Origin: Turnera subulata
Lineage: Eukaryota; Streptophyta; Magnoliopsida; Malpighiales; Passifloraceae
Assembly (NCBI GenBank): GCA_028386065.3
Contig: JAKUCV010007751.1
Coordinates: forward strand, 28,159 to 92,158
DNA length: 64,000 bases
Direction: 5' to 3'
Of the stretch, positions 1 through 11,420 are shown one piece after another. The translations under genes and the position numbers were made by a program. The notes under the pieces are model-generated. The model saw only the letters and a program-made list of their open reading frames with translations. It was not told the DNA's origin and ran no database searches. The stretch's first letter is position 1, and the number at the start of each line of letters is the position of its first letter.

Positions 1-1238
1 TATTGGGTTCCTTCATTACATTAGTTATTAGTTTCTTACTATTTCCTTAACCAAATCGATGTAATCTTTACCTCACCTGCCATTTGTTTTGAACAATGCA
101 GTAATAACAGAATGACGCACCATGTAATAAACAAGGAAAGGGTTTGTTTTTCTTAGATAGGAAGGTAAGCCAGACAAGTCTTCCTGCTTTTTTCAACAAA
201 GATTTCATCATCTTTTAGATAAATTCCTAACAATGATCTGAAATAGAAACTCGATCACAATCGGATTTGTATCTTCCAAATTCTCTAAGTAGGGCAAGTA
301 GAAAGGCTTGGTCAAATTTTGGGTCAACATATAATCCAAATCCTCCCAAGAAAATCTGGTCATCAGTTTGGTTTCCATATAATCTCACTGGCTGCACCCT
401 TGGAAAAGCTACCCCAAAGTTTGACCATTTTGATTTGGTAACAAGTTATATATTTTTTTTTGAAAAGCTACAAATACTGTTGACCATCTTGATTTGATTT
501 GGTAACAAGTTAGCACTACATATAAACCCTGTGAATGTGGTTTGGTAATACTACAAGTATATATATTGATCAACACTTCCTGATTTTCTTACAACAAAAA
601 TACATCATTAGGCATTCATTCATACAAGAGATTCATCATCATTAGAATAAAAAAAACACTTGTATGTCTATTTACAAACTTACTGCATATTTACCTATAT
701 ATATATTCTTTTCTTCTTAGTTACATTAGTTTGGTTTTGAGCTTGATATTGTTCAAATTAGAGACCTTCACCTCCAATTCATTATTTTCTTTTGCCGAAA
801 CCTTCAGTCTCTTATTACATTGTATTTATACCTGTGTCGTAATTCAAATTGTCACCATTTTCACTTTTTTTTTTCTGTTTTGAACAGGTTGGAGACTTTG
901 GTAGTACACTACAAGGTACATATATACATGTTCCAATAATGCAAATTAATGTAATGTAACTTGGTACAAAAAAAGGAAAATATGTTAAAAGGTTTCACAT
1001 ACTCAACTCTCCAAATGATCAGTCAAATAAAGAAACAGTGTTACAACTGAAAAAGACTGTTTCTGCCCTTTCCCATTTTTTCCTCTCCTCTCTCTCAATC
1101 TCCTAATTTTCCTTTCCCTCTCTCTCCCTCTCTATTCTCTCCCACACAAAAAAGTCACAACCTCTTCACACACTTCTCCCTCTCCTTTAAATCTACATCT
1201 CTTCTTCATCCATCTTTCACTCCCCACATCCCACCACC
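1..1238 (+). promoter_or_regulatory. Upstream region and 5' leader of the MKP1 gene
   Basis: This stretch has no convincing coding sequence. It is AT-rich up to about 1060. A long pyrimidine-rich tract follows at about 1075-1150 (runs of TCTCTC and CCCTCTC), of the kind common around plant core promoters and 5' leaders. The tract lies shortly before the leader-intron donor at 1239, so transcription probably starts within or just after it. I do not see an unambiguous TATA box at a fixed distance, so the exact start is unknown. Confidence 0.4.
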
Positions 1239-1508
1239 GTAAGTTCTCAAATCTACCCTTTTTTTTTTTTTCTCTCTTTTTTCTTTATGCATTTTTGCAT
1301 TTCAGGAGGGTAAGAAAAAAAAAACAGAGAGGAGAGGAAACCCTAGATGGGTGTATGTATTCGGTGTTTCTATTTTGTTCCATTTTATTGCTGCTGACTT
1401 AATATTTCAGTTGCTAATGTAAACTTTCTATCTGGGTATTTCTTAACTTGTCGAAATTTTATTGATTGAGAGGTAAAGGTTTTGATTTTGTTTCTATTTT
1501 TGTTGCAG
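1239..1508 (+). other. Probable 5' leader intron of MKP1
   Basis: A consensus donor (GTAAGT at 1239) and a pyrimidine-rich tract ending in TTGTTGCAG (to 1508) frame a 270-base intron entirely upstream of the start codon at 1726. Leader introns are common in plant signalling genes and can raise expression. The call rests on splice-site consensus only; there is no transcript evidence here. Confidence 0.5.
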
Positions 1509-1725
1509 TGACCTGTTTGTAGGAAAAGATTCGAGCTTGATCTGGTATGTGCCATCAGATGCTGAGTTTCCCAATTTAGGGTTCCCATGGTTACGGTGCA
1601 ATCCAGGTGAAGAAGGAGAGAGTATTGTGTTGCTTGTGAGATTTTCTGGGTTTGGCTCAAGAAGTTGTTGCTGTTGTTGTGGGTGTTCCTTTTTTTGACA
1701 CTTGTTGCTTCAGAGTGAATTGGGC

Positions 1726-4700
1726 ATGGTGAGCAAAGAGGATGCCTCCTCCACTAATCCTCTGGCTCCCTGCCAGCTTCCCTCTGCTGGTGGGTCCCGC
1801 AAGATGTTCTGGCGCTCTGCGTCCTGGTCCTCTTCAAGGACTGCCCTCCAAAACCCCGACCCTGAAGAGAAAGACTGTGGTGGAGATCCTAATGGGAATG
1901 GTGTTGGTAGCAGCAACAACATCGGGCAAAACAGGAGGTACCCTGCTCCATTGACTCCGCGTTCCCAGCACAACTCCAAAGCACGCTCATCCTTGCCGCC
2001 ATTGCAGCCATTGGCAATTGCTCGGAGGAGTTTGGATGAGTGGCCAAAGGCCGGTTCTGATGACTTGGGGGAGTGGCCACAGCCGCCTACCCCAAGTGGG
2101 AACAAGAGCGGGGAGAGGTTGAAACTTGATTTGTCTTCCATTCAGAAGAACCCGGATAAGAATGGCGGGTCAGTGAAGAGGGATAGGATTGCTTTCTTTG
2201 ATAAGGAATGCTCGAAAGTAGCAGAGCACATTTATCTTGGTGGAGATGCAGTTGCTCGGGATAGAGATATTTTGAAGCAAAATGGGATAACCCATGTTCT
2301 CAACTGTGTCGGTTTTGTTTGTCCTGAGTATTTCAAAGCTGACTTTGTCTATAGGACCTTGTGGTTGCAGGATAGTCCATCAGAGGACATAACAAGCATC
2401 CTGTATGATGTCTTTGATTATTTTGAGGATGTAAGAGAACAGGGTGGGAGGGTCTTTGTTCATTGTTGTCAAGGGGTTTCGCGGTCCACTTCTTTGGTGA
2501 TAGCATACCTCATGTGGAGAGAAGGCCAGAGTTTTGATGACGCATTTCAATATGTCAAGGCAGCCAGAGGGATTGCTGACCCCAACATGGGTTTCGCCTG
2601 CCAGTTATTGCAGTGTCAGAAAAGGGTTCATGCCTTCCCGCTGAGCCCTAACTCGCTGTTGAGGATGTACAGGATTGCTCCTCATTCACCATATGATCCT
2701 TTGCATCTTGTGCCAAGAATGTTGAACGATCCTTCAGCATCTGCTCTGGATTCCCGAGGTGCCTTTATTGTTCATATACCTTCTGCGATATATGTCTGGA
2801 TTGGTAGACGTTGTGAGGCCATTATGGAGAGGGATGCTAGAGGGGCTGTTTGTCAAATTGTCAGGTATGAGAGAGCTCAAGGGCCAATAGTAGTGGTTAA
2901 AGAAGGTGAGGAACCAGCTTACTTCTGGGATGCCTTTTCGTATTACCTGCCTTTGATGGATAAATCCAGCAATAGTTTGGCTGCTAGGGAAGCTGCAGGA
3001 AAAGGTTGTCCAAGTGAGAGAAAAGTGGATGCATATAATGTTGATTTTGAGATTTTCCAGAAAGCAATTAAGGGGGGTTTTGTTCCTCCGTTTTCATCAT
3101 CACAGAATGAACATGAAACCCTTCTTCCTGCTCGAGAAAATAGCTGGAGTGTGCTAAGGCGGAAGTTTGCCCCTCGTGATATGAAGGAGTTTGTCTCGGC
3201 ACCAAAAATCTTCCTTTCCAGGGTCTATTCAGATTCTATGATGATAGTGCATTCATCATCGCCTTCATCTTCATCATCAACCTCATCTTCATCTTCATCA
3301 CCTCCTTATCTTTCTCCCGACTCCATCTCTTCTGATTCTAGCTCTAGCTCGAAGTACTTTTCAGAATCCTCTTTAGATTCTCCTTCAGGAGCTTCATGTT
3401 CGCTCCCACTGGCATCAACTTTGTCTAATTTCTCTAATTTGTCATTATCGAAAACAACTTCTCAACCGTTACCTTATACTCCTGGACCAGACGGTGCCAA
3501 TATCAGACTGCAGCAATGTTCTCGTGTGGCCCCTTCACCATCTAAAAGATCTTCCCTTTCACTTGCGGAACGCAGAGGTAGCTTGTCAAAGTCTTTGAAG
3601 CTGCCAGCGATGACTGATAATATGAGAGTGACCAAGTTGGCCTCAAGTACTCCTGCCAGCCAGGAAGAAGGCGCTAGAATAGACAATAATGCCTTTTCTT
3701 GGCGTGATTCTGATGGCATAGACATTGTTTTAGAGGCCAAGAGTAATGTTGAAGGAGCTAAAGATTCAATTCAGAAGTGCAAGTTGAGTAGGCCAAAGGA
3801 TAGAGTACCTAACACTGACCCAAATTGCCAGGAAGCCAGAAATGTAGATAATTTTGGTGAACCCCGTCAAAATGGTCCAACTGGGGACGGTTTGAGTTGT
3901 TCTATCTCAAATGAGATGGAAAAATGTGATTCTTCATGTTGCACCGTATTGCAACCTTTGGCTTACCGGTGGCCTAGTTTAGAGAAGATTGCAAAATTTG
4001 GCGCCAGTGATTTGGATTCTAAAGCTGCTTTTGCTATATTAGCGCCAGTTACAGGTACAGGCAGGGGTGATTCTAGGATTCTATATTTTTGGGTAGGAGG
4101 GTCTTTTCCTTACGACAAAAGTCTGATTCAATTAAATAGCGACAGTGGGTTAGTTCATCCAGAAGACTTTGACTGGAATCAAGTTGGACGTAATTTTCTA
4201 ACTGAAAAAGGTCTTCCAAAGGACATCCCCGTTAAGGTATGAATTTACATTTGAACACTTTCATTTTTGTTGTTGTTTAGATGATATAGTATCTCTAGTT
4301 TCTACCGTGTTACCTAGTTGTCCTATGTATATATTGTATCTTCTGGCTATTAAGTACTGAAGAAAAATAGAAAATAGAAACATCTATTATTTTTATCTCT
4401 GAGACATGACACAATCCTTTGTCTTATGTATAATTATTCATAAGACGGAGATCCTGAGCATGATGATGGTAAACCTTGTTTGAGAACTATATATTTGTCT
4501 AACACTTTGCCTAGGGGATCTATATCCACCATCGTTTGCCTTTTCTGCAGTTTCTTCCTATGTGCTTAGATGGTTCCGGCTGTGGTCTTTAAGTTTCTTC
4601 AATTTTCCGTGGCAAAATTAATGAACAAGAAAGTGTGAATATGATATATTGAAAAGAGGGTGCAGATTCTGTTTTCTAGTCATGAAATCTTATTTTCTGG

Positions 4701-5092
4701 TGGAAATTTAGAGGATCAAAGATGAGAATGGCTGGATTTGGATAGTGTGTGAAGCTGCTCCATGAAATTTGGCTCTGTTTTTTTTTTTTCCTCTTATTTG
4801 GGTTCGTTTTTCTTGATACTTTGACATTTTCATGCTTCCGCGACATCACTTGATTGCTATCCTGTGCTTCTTCAGTGCCATTCTATTTCCATCCTTGCAT
4901 TTTCGCCTAGCAATTGTCGGGATTTGCCTGCCCTGCTAATTTAACAAGCGTGTGGCGTCAGCGATGCATTTGTCTATATTTGTTTTCTTGGACCATGTTG
5001 GTAACTTGTCCATTTTGAATGGGTATTATTATCAGGTTGTCAAAGAAGATGAAGAACCAGCAGAATTTTTTGCATCTTTCAGTGTATTGTAG
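1726..5092 (+). CDS. MKP1: MAP kinase phosphatase 1 (dual-specificity phosphatase with gelsolin-like region)
   Basis: Two coding exons, 1726-4236 and 5036-5092, give an 855-residue protein. The donor at 4237 follows a complete codon and the acceptor AG ends at 5035; the last exon adds 18 residues and a TAG. The start at 1726 was chosen because the family's conserved N-terminal motif KMFWRSASW follows at residues 26-34; the frame is also open for eight codons upstream without an ATG. The dual-specificity phosphatase domain spans about residues 162-302, with general acid D216 and the signature HCCQGVSRS: catalytic C247 and R253. A gelsolin-like segment lies at about 325-405 and a serine-rich linker at about 508-545. 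In Arabidopsis, MKP1 dephosphorylates stress-activated MAP kinases (MPK3/MPK6) and restrains stress and immune signalling; that role is inferred here from homology. The C-terminus (about 749-855) looks like a second, weaker gelsolin-type module. The gene appears intact. Confidence 0.95.
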
Positions 5093-7057
5093 CACCTCTG
5101 TTGTCAAAGAGGACTGTAATGCAATAGTTCGAACCTCCTTACAATTTTTTCCGCCACCTTCAATTGCGCCACATGTTCCTGGGAGTGAAAATCAAATCCC
5201 ATGACAAAACCAATGAGGTAATTAGTTCTTTTGCTAATTCTATGTTGAACCTAATGAAGATGGTCGATATGTATTCATTGTGTTCTATGATTTTGTTCAT
5301 GATAAGCGGTTTGATAAGCAGTGGTATTTCTTCCGATATCTGTTTGTATAACTACTGTCGCCTGGGACATTGTCTGATATCTGAAAATTGGCAGCCGGCA
5401 TTTTCATTTCGAAGCAAGTTTCTTATAAAGTTATCATCAATTCAGCCTTTGACAATAATATTAAAAGGGTGACAATATGGGCCAATTATACATGGAATGA
5501 ACCTGTACTGGTATAAGCCAGTAGGTGAAAACTTGCAAGCACAATAACTTGTCCCCATTTGATGCCCAAAGAATATATGTAAAGCTAAAATTTTCAAATA
5601 CTTGAATCGGTACTATCAACTTCCTGGATTTCTTTCTGTTCCTGGTGTTCCAAGTGGCAGAAGTCTATCGATCACTTGTTGTGCTGTGAAGTCCTGATAT
5701 CAAAGTTTCTGTGTTTGTTGTAATCTTTTAGTTGAGATTACCTGTTGAACACTTCAGCATGCATCGTTTGGAAACCTTTGCCTGCGATGATTTTTGTTCT
5801 GCTTCATTCTAACTCTGGCTATTGTGCCATCCTGCAGGTGGCTGGTTTCTAAGTTTCTTCGTGGCTATTCACCTGGTTGTACAGCGCTGTAACTCTGCAT
5901 AACTGAATCATTTTGTCCCACAGATTAAATTTTCTTGTATATTCAGTATTATCAGAAAAAACGGTTCCTGAAAGCTTTTTCAGGCATGATAGATCTCTTG
6001 GAATTTTGTTTCAAAAGCTCCCATTGTTGAACTCCAGTTAATGTTGGTACGTTAGAAGAAATTCATTAGTCAATCTGAAATCGTGCACAGCTCTTCCTAA
6101 TGGAAAAGTCATGTTTTCACTTTTCATGGGTGCTTATATTAACTTTGTATGGGTGAGTACATACGTCAACTCCATTCATCAAGGGCAGAAACAAATAATT
6201 ATATGTGTGTGTGCTTTTTTGGCTGACACGAATATTTCTAGATAATACACCGGACTAGGTATAGCCATATAGGTGTACAATTTGAACCTCGTCATCCCAA
6301 CACATTGACGTTAAATATTCACTCACCGTCAAAACCCCAATTACTACAACCGGTCATATCATCACGCCGCAAGTGCTTTTAATCCTTCTCTCTTGCATCA
6401 TCCAACAATGTGTAACACGTTAAAGTTTTGAATTTGGCAAGAACAATAAAGGACTTGTAACTTGTAACTTGTAAGAGAACAGGGGAAGGTAGATAGCTAC
6501 TTTCCACAGTAGAGGAAAGAGGAAAAAGTAGGGAGGGACAAGATTAAAATGGATGGTGAGGTATTTAGGCCATAAGAGTTCTGCAATTTGGGAGAAATGG
6601 TGAATACAAATACTTTAGATGAATAACATCGCTTCTAATTGAGTTGAAGAGCCAAACACTTGATCAGTGGTAACCATTTATTTGGGGTTTTAAAGCATCA
6701 AGGTGCCGAATCAGTTGCCCAATTAAATCCTTAATAAAAAAGGCTACCACTACCACTCTACCAGTATCAATTATTCTTATATATTAGTAGTGCAGAACCA
6801 AAACTGCCAATTTCTCTTTTTATCTTTCACGCAAAAGATAGTAATTGGTGCACGCCTTTGAGAATAAATTATGAACTTCGTAAAAGATGAAAATGCCGAT
6901 CATAATGTTGATTGGTAGTAGTAGTAGTAGTAGTATTAAATAGCTACAGTAATCAAGACTACCTTGAGGAATCCAACAGTCATGAACCGAACATTTGCCC
7001 TGACTATCCAAATTCCCAATACACAGTGGGAGTGGAACCAGTTTTGGAATAATCTTC
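5093..7057. other. MKP1 3' region and spacer
   Basis: This holds the MKP1 3' untranslated region and intergenic DNA. Short open frames occur (for example around 5164-5472), but none has a recognisable domain or supporting splice sites. A small (TAG)n run lies near 6916. From about 6550 the sequence resembles the promoter blocks in front of the other DUF674 copies. Confidence 0.5.
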
Positions 7058-7065
7058 TATAAATT
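7058..7065 (+). promoter_or_regulatory. TATA box of DUF674 gene 1
   Basis: TATAAATT lies about 100 bases before the ATG at 7159, inside a block repeated almost unchanged before the other two DUF674 genes (boxes at 9266 and 11285). Conservation across the tandem copies supports a working promoter element. Confidence 0.6.
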
Positions 7066-7158
7066 CATCATGTAGGCTTGGAACCCTAGAAGAAGATAAC
7101 TTAGTTACAAATCATTTCAGCTCTCCAGAAGCAATAGAAAAAAAGAAAGAAAAAAACA

Positions 7159-8075
7159 ATGGCAACAGGCAAAATGAGTATCAAGCTTCTGATCGACAGA
7201 GACCGCAAGAAAGTCCTTTTTGCGGAAGCAGGAAAGGACTTTGTTGATTTTCTGGTACACCTACTCTCTTTGCCTGTAGGAACTGTGGTTAAGCTCCTGA
7301 AAAAAGCAGCCACAGTTGGGTGCATCTCAAATCTTTATAGCAGCCTTGAAGGCTTAAGTGAGACTTACATGCAGCCCAACCAAAACAAGGATGCCATTCT
7401 TACGCCCCGTTTGGCAGTCCAGGTTAGCAGTTCCAGTCTTCTGTTACCAGATATTGAAGCTCATCAGAACAAGATCTATAGATGTCCAAGCCATTATCAG
7501 TACGTGACACATGATTCAAGGAACACTTGCCCTTCCTGCCGTTCCACAATGCATCAAGAAGTGCAGTTTGTTGACTCTAATAAGCCTGCAGATCAAGGTG
7601 CTAGTGGCAATGGTGAGGAAGGATACGTTAAGGGTTTGGTCACCTACATGGTGACGGATGATTTGTCAATTTCTCCCATGTCGATGATATCTGGTGTTAC
7701 CCTTTTGAACAAGTTTAATGTTCCTAATTTTGCTGCCCTCGATGAAAAAGTGGTTGAGCTTGGAATCAATGAAGTAAAAGATCTTTAACTTAGCTCTTCA
7801 TCTCGTTACACTTAATTACTCAATTTTGTTCCTTAAGTTCTTATCTGATCCAATGTGTGTTAAATATTTTTGGTTCATTTCAGGGTCTAGCGTTATTGAA
7901 GGCTGCTCTGCTTTCAAAAGGTGCACTCACAGAAGTTTTCTTCACCAAGATAGCGGCCCACGGTGCTTCACCAGCAAAGGGTAAATTCTTTTTCTTTTAA
8001 TCTTAACAGAAAGAAACATTAGCCTCTGTGAAATAATATTGCTCAACTGTATTTACAGGTGCAGGTTCCAAATGA
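7159..8075 (+). CDS. DUF674 family protein, tandem copy 1
   Basis: Three exons (7159-7773, 7884-7980, 8059-8075) encode 242 residues with GT-AG junctions; exon 2 (97 bases) and exon 3 (17 bases) match those of copy 3 in length and phase. The protein opens with MATGKMSIKLLID, typical of DUF674, a plant-specific family of unknown biochemical function usually found in tandem arrays. A possible zinc-binding site runs C109-x2-H112-x11-C124-x2-C127; copy 3 has Cys in place of the His. The later part contains VKGLVTYMVTDDLSISPMSM, characteristic of the family. Exon 2 adds a leucine/alanine-rich helix continuing the family's C-terminal segment. There is no signal peptide or membrane segment. The frame is intact and the promoter is shared with its neighbours, so it is probably expressed. 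Family assignment is firm; function is unknown. Confidence 0.85.
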
Positions 8076-9265
8076 AATCCTTCTGGTTCTGGTGGATTTT
8101 TGTTGCTGACTTTGTGCTGTGCCGTTTCGAAGTATCATCAACGCTGCTGTTTTGCTTTATGGATTTTGATGAAAGATTATAAATCTTTCGTTGGTGGAAA
8201 TTTATCTATCTTTTTTTTCCTTGTAATAAAAGACGGCCACAGGATCCTGTGTTTTTGTTTTTCAATTTTCGCACCAGGCTTTGAACATTTTCTTGTTTTT
8301 CTTTAAGTCTTCTGCCAGAATAATTCCTGATGCTCGGTACTTAATTTTAAGTTAATGTCTAGTGAATTCGGGCCTGATAGCCTGTGCATGTCTAGTTCAA
8401 ACATTTACAATTGGGTGCCCATATTCTCAACCTCTCTAGGTCTTGAGATTTGTCTGTCAATATTAATAAAAAATAAGCCTGACAGACATTTCCGGAATAA
8501 AGATGCCATTACAACAAGCAGAAAAACTTGTTATTTATAATTTCAAGGTTTAACAGATTGGCTAAAGTACGCGAATATCGTCTCAAAATGTCAACCATGA
8601 GAATTCGAAGAATTGCAAGCAACACAAAAACTTGAAGTTTACAATTTCATGGTCCACAACTTGGCTAAATTAGTATTTGTCGTGCAAGATAACCTGTGTT
8701 TTTTTTTTTTGTCATTTGGCGACGACATTAATATTAGTGGTAGTGTCAACAATAGCAAGCTTGGGTAACAACTCAAACTACCAGCCTAAAACCTGATGTA
8801 ATTTTATTACTACTATTGTAAGTATCCCGAGTATGATCCTGCAGAGGGGGCCCGGGCTCTGCTTCAGTTGCCCAAATAACTCCTTAGTAGAAAAGAGGCT
8901 ACCAGTATAAAATCCTTCTTAATAGTGCAGAACCAAAACTGACAAATAGTGAATTCAAGAGTTGTTTCTGGTTTTTTTCCATAGATTAGAAAGTGATAGA
9001 AATAAAGTGTTGTTATAATTATTCATTATTCTTTGCTCTTTCACGTAAAACTTTTCAGTAGAAATTATGAACCTCGTAAAAGATGAAAATGCCGAGCTAC
9101 AGATTATCATCATGATTAGTACTACTGTAGTAGTATTACATACAGCTGCAGTAATCAAGGCTACCGTGAGGAATCCAACAGTCATGAACCAAAAAACATT
9201 TTCCCTTGACTATCCAAATTCCCTAGACAGTGTGGAAGAGTGGAACCAGTGTTGGAATAATCTCC
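8076..9265. other. Spacer between DUF674 copies 1 and 2
   Basis: Non-coding. The last 350 bases or so are the repeated promoter block, including a stretch resembling the copy 1 upstream region around the GTGGAACCAG motif and TATA box. Small open frames here have no recognisable product. Confidence 0.5.
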
Positions 9266-9273
9266 TATAAATT
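9266..9273 (+). promoter_or_regulatory. TATA box of DUF674 gene 2
   Basis: TATAAATT lies 96 bases before the ATG at 9362, in the promoter block conserved with copies 1 and 3. Confidence 0.55.
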
Positions 9274-9361
9274 CATCATGTAGGATTGGAACCCGAAACA
9301 AGATAACCTAGTTACAAATCATTTCATCTCTGCACAAGCCAAAAAGAAGAAAAAAAAAGCT

Positions 9362-10137
9362 ATGGCAACAGGCAAGATGAGTATCAAGCTTCTGATCGAC
9401 AAAGACCGCAAGAAAGTCCTTTTCGCGGAGGCAGAGAAGGACTTTGTGGATTTTCTGATACACCCACTCTATTTCCTCAAGAAAGCAGCCACAGTTGGGT
9501 GCATTTCAAATCTTCAAAGCAGCCTTGAAGTTTTATGTGAGAGTCACATGCTGCTGTCCAACCTAGAAAAGGATGCGCAATCTTCTCACAACAAGATCTA
9601 TAGATGTCCAAGCCATTCTGGGTACGTGACACATGATTCAAGTAACACTTGCCCTTCCTGTCGTTCCACAAGGCATCAAGAAGTGCAGTTTGTTGGCACT
9701 AACAAATCTGCAGAGGAAAGTCCTATTATTGACGGTGAGGGAGGAGGGTACGTGAAAGGTTTAGTCACCTACATTGTGACCGATGATTTGTCGATTTTTC
9801 CTATGTCGATGATGTCGGGTGTAACCCTTTTGAAGAAGTTCAACGTTACGGATTTTGCTGCCCTCGAGGAAGAAGTGGTTGAGGTTGATATCGATGACGA
9901 GGTAAAATTACTAAGGTCTTATCTGATCAAATCGTTTGTTGATTGTTTGCATCATTAGTCAATTTTGGTCCGTAGGTTCTTATTTGATCAAATAGTTTGT
10001 TGTATGTATGTATCATTCTTCAGGGCCGAGAGTTGTTGAATGCTGCTTTTCTGTCAAAAGCTGCACTTACAGAAGTTTTATTCACCAACAAGGCGGCCGC
10101 CCACGGTGCTCCACCTGCAAAGAGAAGGAAACATTAG
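9362..10137 (+). CDS. DUF674 family protein, tandem copy 2 (shortened)
   Basis: Two exons, 9362-9901 and 10024-10137, encode 217 residues. The intron is GT-AG and lies at the same position as in copies 1 and 3. Compared with its neighbours, this copy lacks two pieces in frame: the SLPVGTVVKL stretch near residue 38 and the PRLAVQ..SSSLLLP stretch near residue 75. Exon 2 reads on through the normal second donor region and ends in AKRRKH, so exon 3 is no longer used. The candidate zinc site C82-x2-H85-x11-C97-x2-C100 is kept. The frame is open, so a protein could be made, but the deletions and altered C-terminus suggest relaxed selection or a changed role. It could be an early pseudogene. Function of the family is unknown. 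Confidence 0.75.
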
Positions 10138-11284
10138 CCTCTGCAAAATAAGATTTTTTTAGTCTCTATTCACATCTAAACGAATCCTTAAGATACCCTT
10201 GTAAAGTGATTCATAAACCTTTGGCAATTCATAGAAATTCTTTTTGGTGGACTTTTGTCGCTGCCTTTAGGCAATGCCATTTCTGAAGTATTATCAACGC
10301 TGCTGCTTTGCTCAATGGATTTTGTTGAAGATCATAAATCTTCTGTGGCTGGAAGTTGTCTTTTTTTTTTTTTGTGTTTCTCACAAAAGACGGCTTACAT
10401 GTTCGGATGTTCCTATGTTTCTTAAAATGATTCGTAAATCTTTTTGCTCAATTGAAGTTAAATGCTCCTCACAGCTTAGACATATTCTGGATCCTTACCT
10501 CATTGGAAAATTGGTTAACACAAAATCTGCTTTGCTCTATATATGGATGATGAGGTAATTAGGATTTAGGCCATACGAAGTCTGCAATTTGGGAAAATTG
10601 GTTAATACAAAATCTTGATGAATAACATGGCTTCTAATTAATTTGAAGACCCAAACACTTGATTAGTATTATGACAATAATTTAGGTTTAAAATATCAAA
10701 GTGCCGAATCAGTTACACAGTGGTGTTGGCTGCAGAGATGGGATTTTCACTGGATGAACAAAGAGGTAGAAGATGAGAATGGATGATGAGGTAATTAGGC
10801 CATGTTTAAGGGGGGTCGGCAATGTGGGAAAAATGGTTAATACAAAAATCAATGATTATTAAAATCGCTCGTTTCTAATTAATTTGAAGAGCCAATTACA
10901 CAGCAATAACCATCATTTGGGCTTAAAACATCAAAGAGCCGAATCAGTTACTCAATTAAATATTTAACAAAGAAGGCTACCAGTATTAAGAACTGGTTTA
11001 AAAACTGACAAATCATGATCTTCTTATCTGGTTTTAAAAACTGAAACTCATTGAAAATTAAATTTTTGACATAAACTACAAAGTGATCATAAAGTGTTGG
11101 TATCATTACTCTTTCATCTCTCAAGTAAAAGATGATTGCTGTGCTGCAGATCATCATCTTGATAAGTAACAGCTACAGTAATTTAGGCTAACGTAAGGAA
11201 TCCAACAGTTTTGAAGCAAACGTTTGCTTGACTGTCCACATTCCCTAGACAGTGGAAGAGTGTAACCAGTTTTGGATAATCTTC
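10138..11284. other. Spacer between DUF674 copies 2 and 3
   Basis: Non-coding. Two partial copies of the repeated promoter block occur, around 10550-10720 and 10780-11000 (both carry motifs such as GTAATTAGG(A) and GCCGAATCAGTTAC), so the block has duplicated at least once more here without a gene. The complete block with TATA box follows. Confidence 0.5.
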
Positions 11285-11292
11285 TATAAATT
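11285..11292 (+). promoter_or_regulatory. TATA box of DUF674 gene 3
   Basis: TATAAATT lies 136 bases before the ATG at 11421, in the conserved promoter block. The longer distance comes from extra T-rich sequence in the leader. Confidence 0.55.
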
Positions 11293-11420
11293 CATGTACA
11301 ATTGGAACTCCAGTGAAGAGATTATCTAGTTACAAATCATTTTAGCTCTCCAGATTTTTTTATTATTTTTTTTAAGAAAGACAAAACTGCTACCTCTGCC
11401 AAAACAAAGCAACAATTTAT

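Noticed and set aside
1710..2141. 143-codon open frame on the minus strand across the MKP1 N-terminus
   Set aside because: It is a shadow of the MKP1 coding strand, which has clear domain support; no family motif is seen in the antisense translation.
5164..5472. 102-codon frame downstream of MKP1
   Set aside because: It overlaps the MKP1 3' end, has no recognisable domain and no splice or promoter support.
9067..9270. Short frame overlapping the DUF674 copy 2 promoter
   Set aside because: The sequence is the repeated upstream block, conserved as DNA with the other copies, and the frame is not kept in them.
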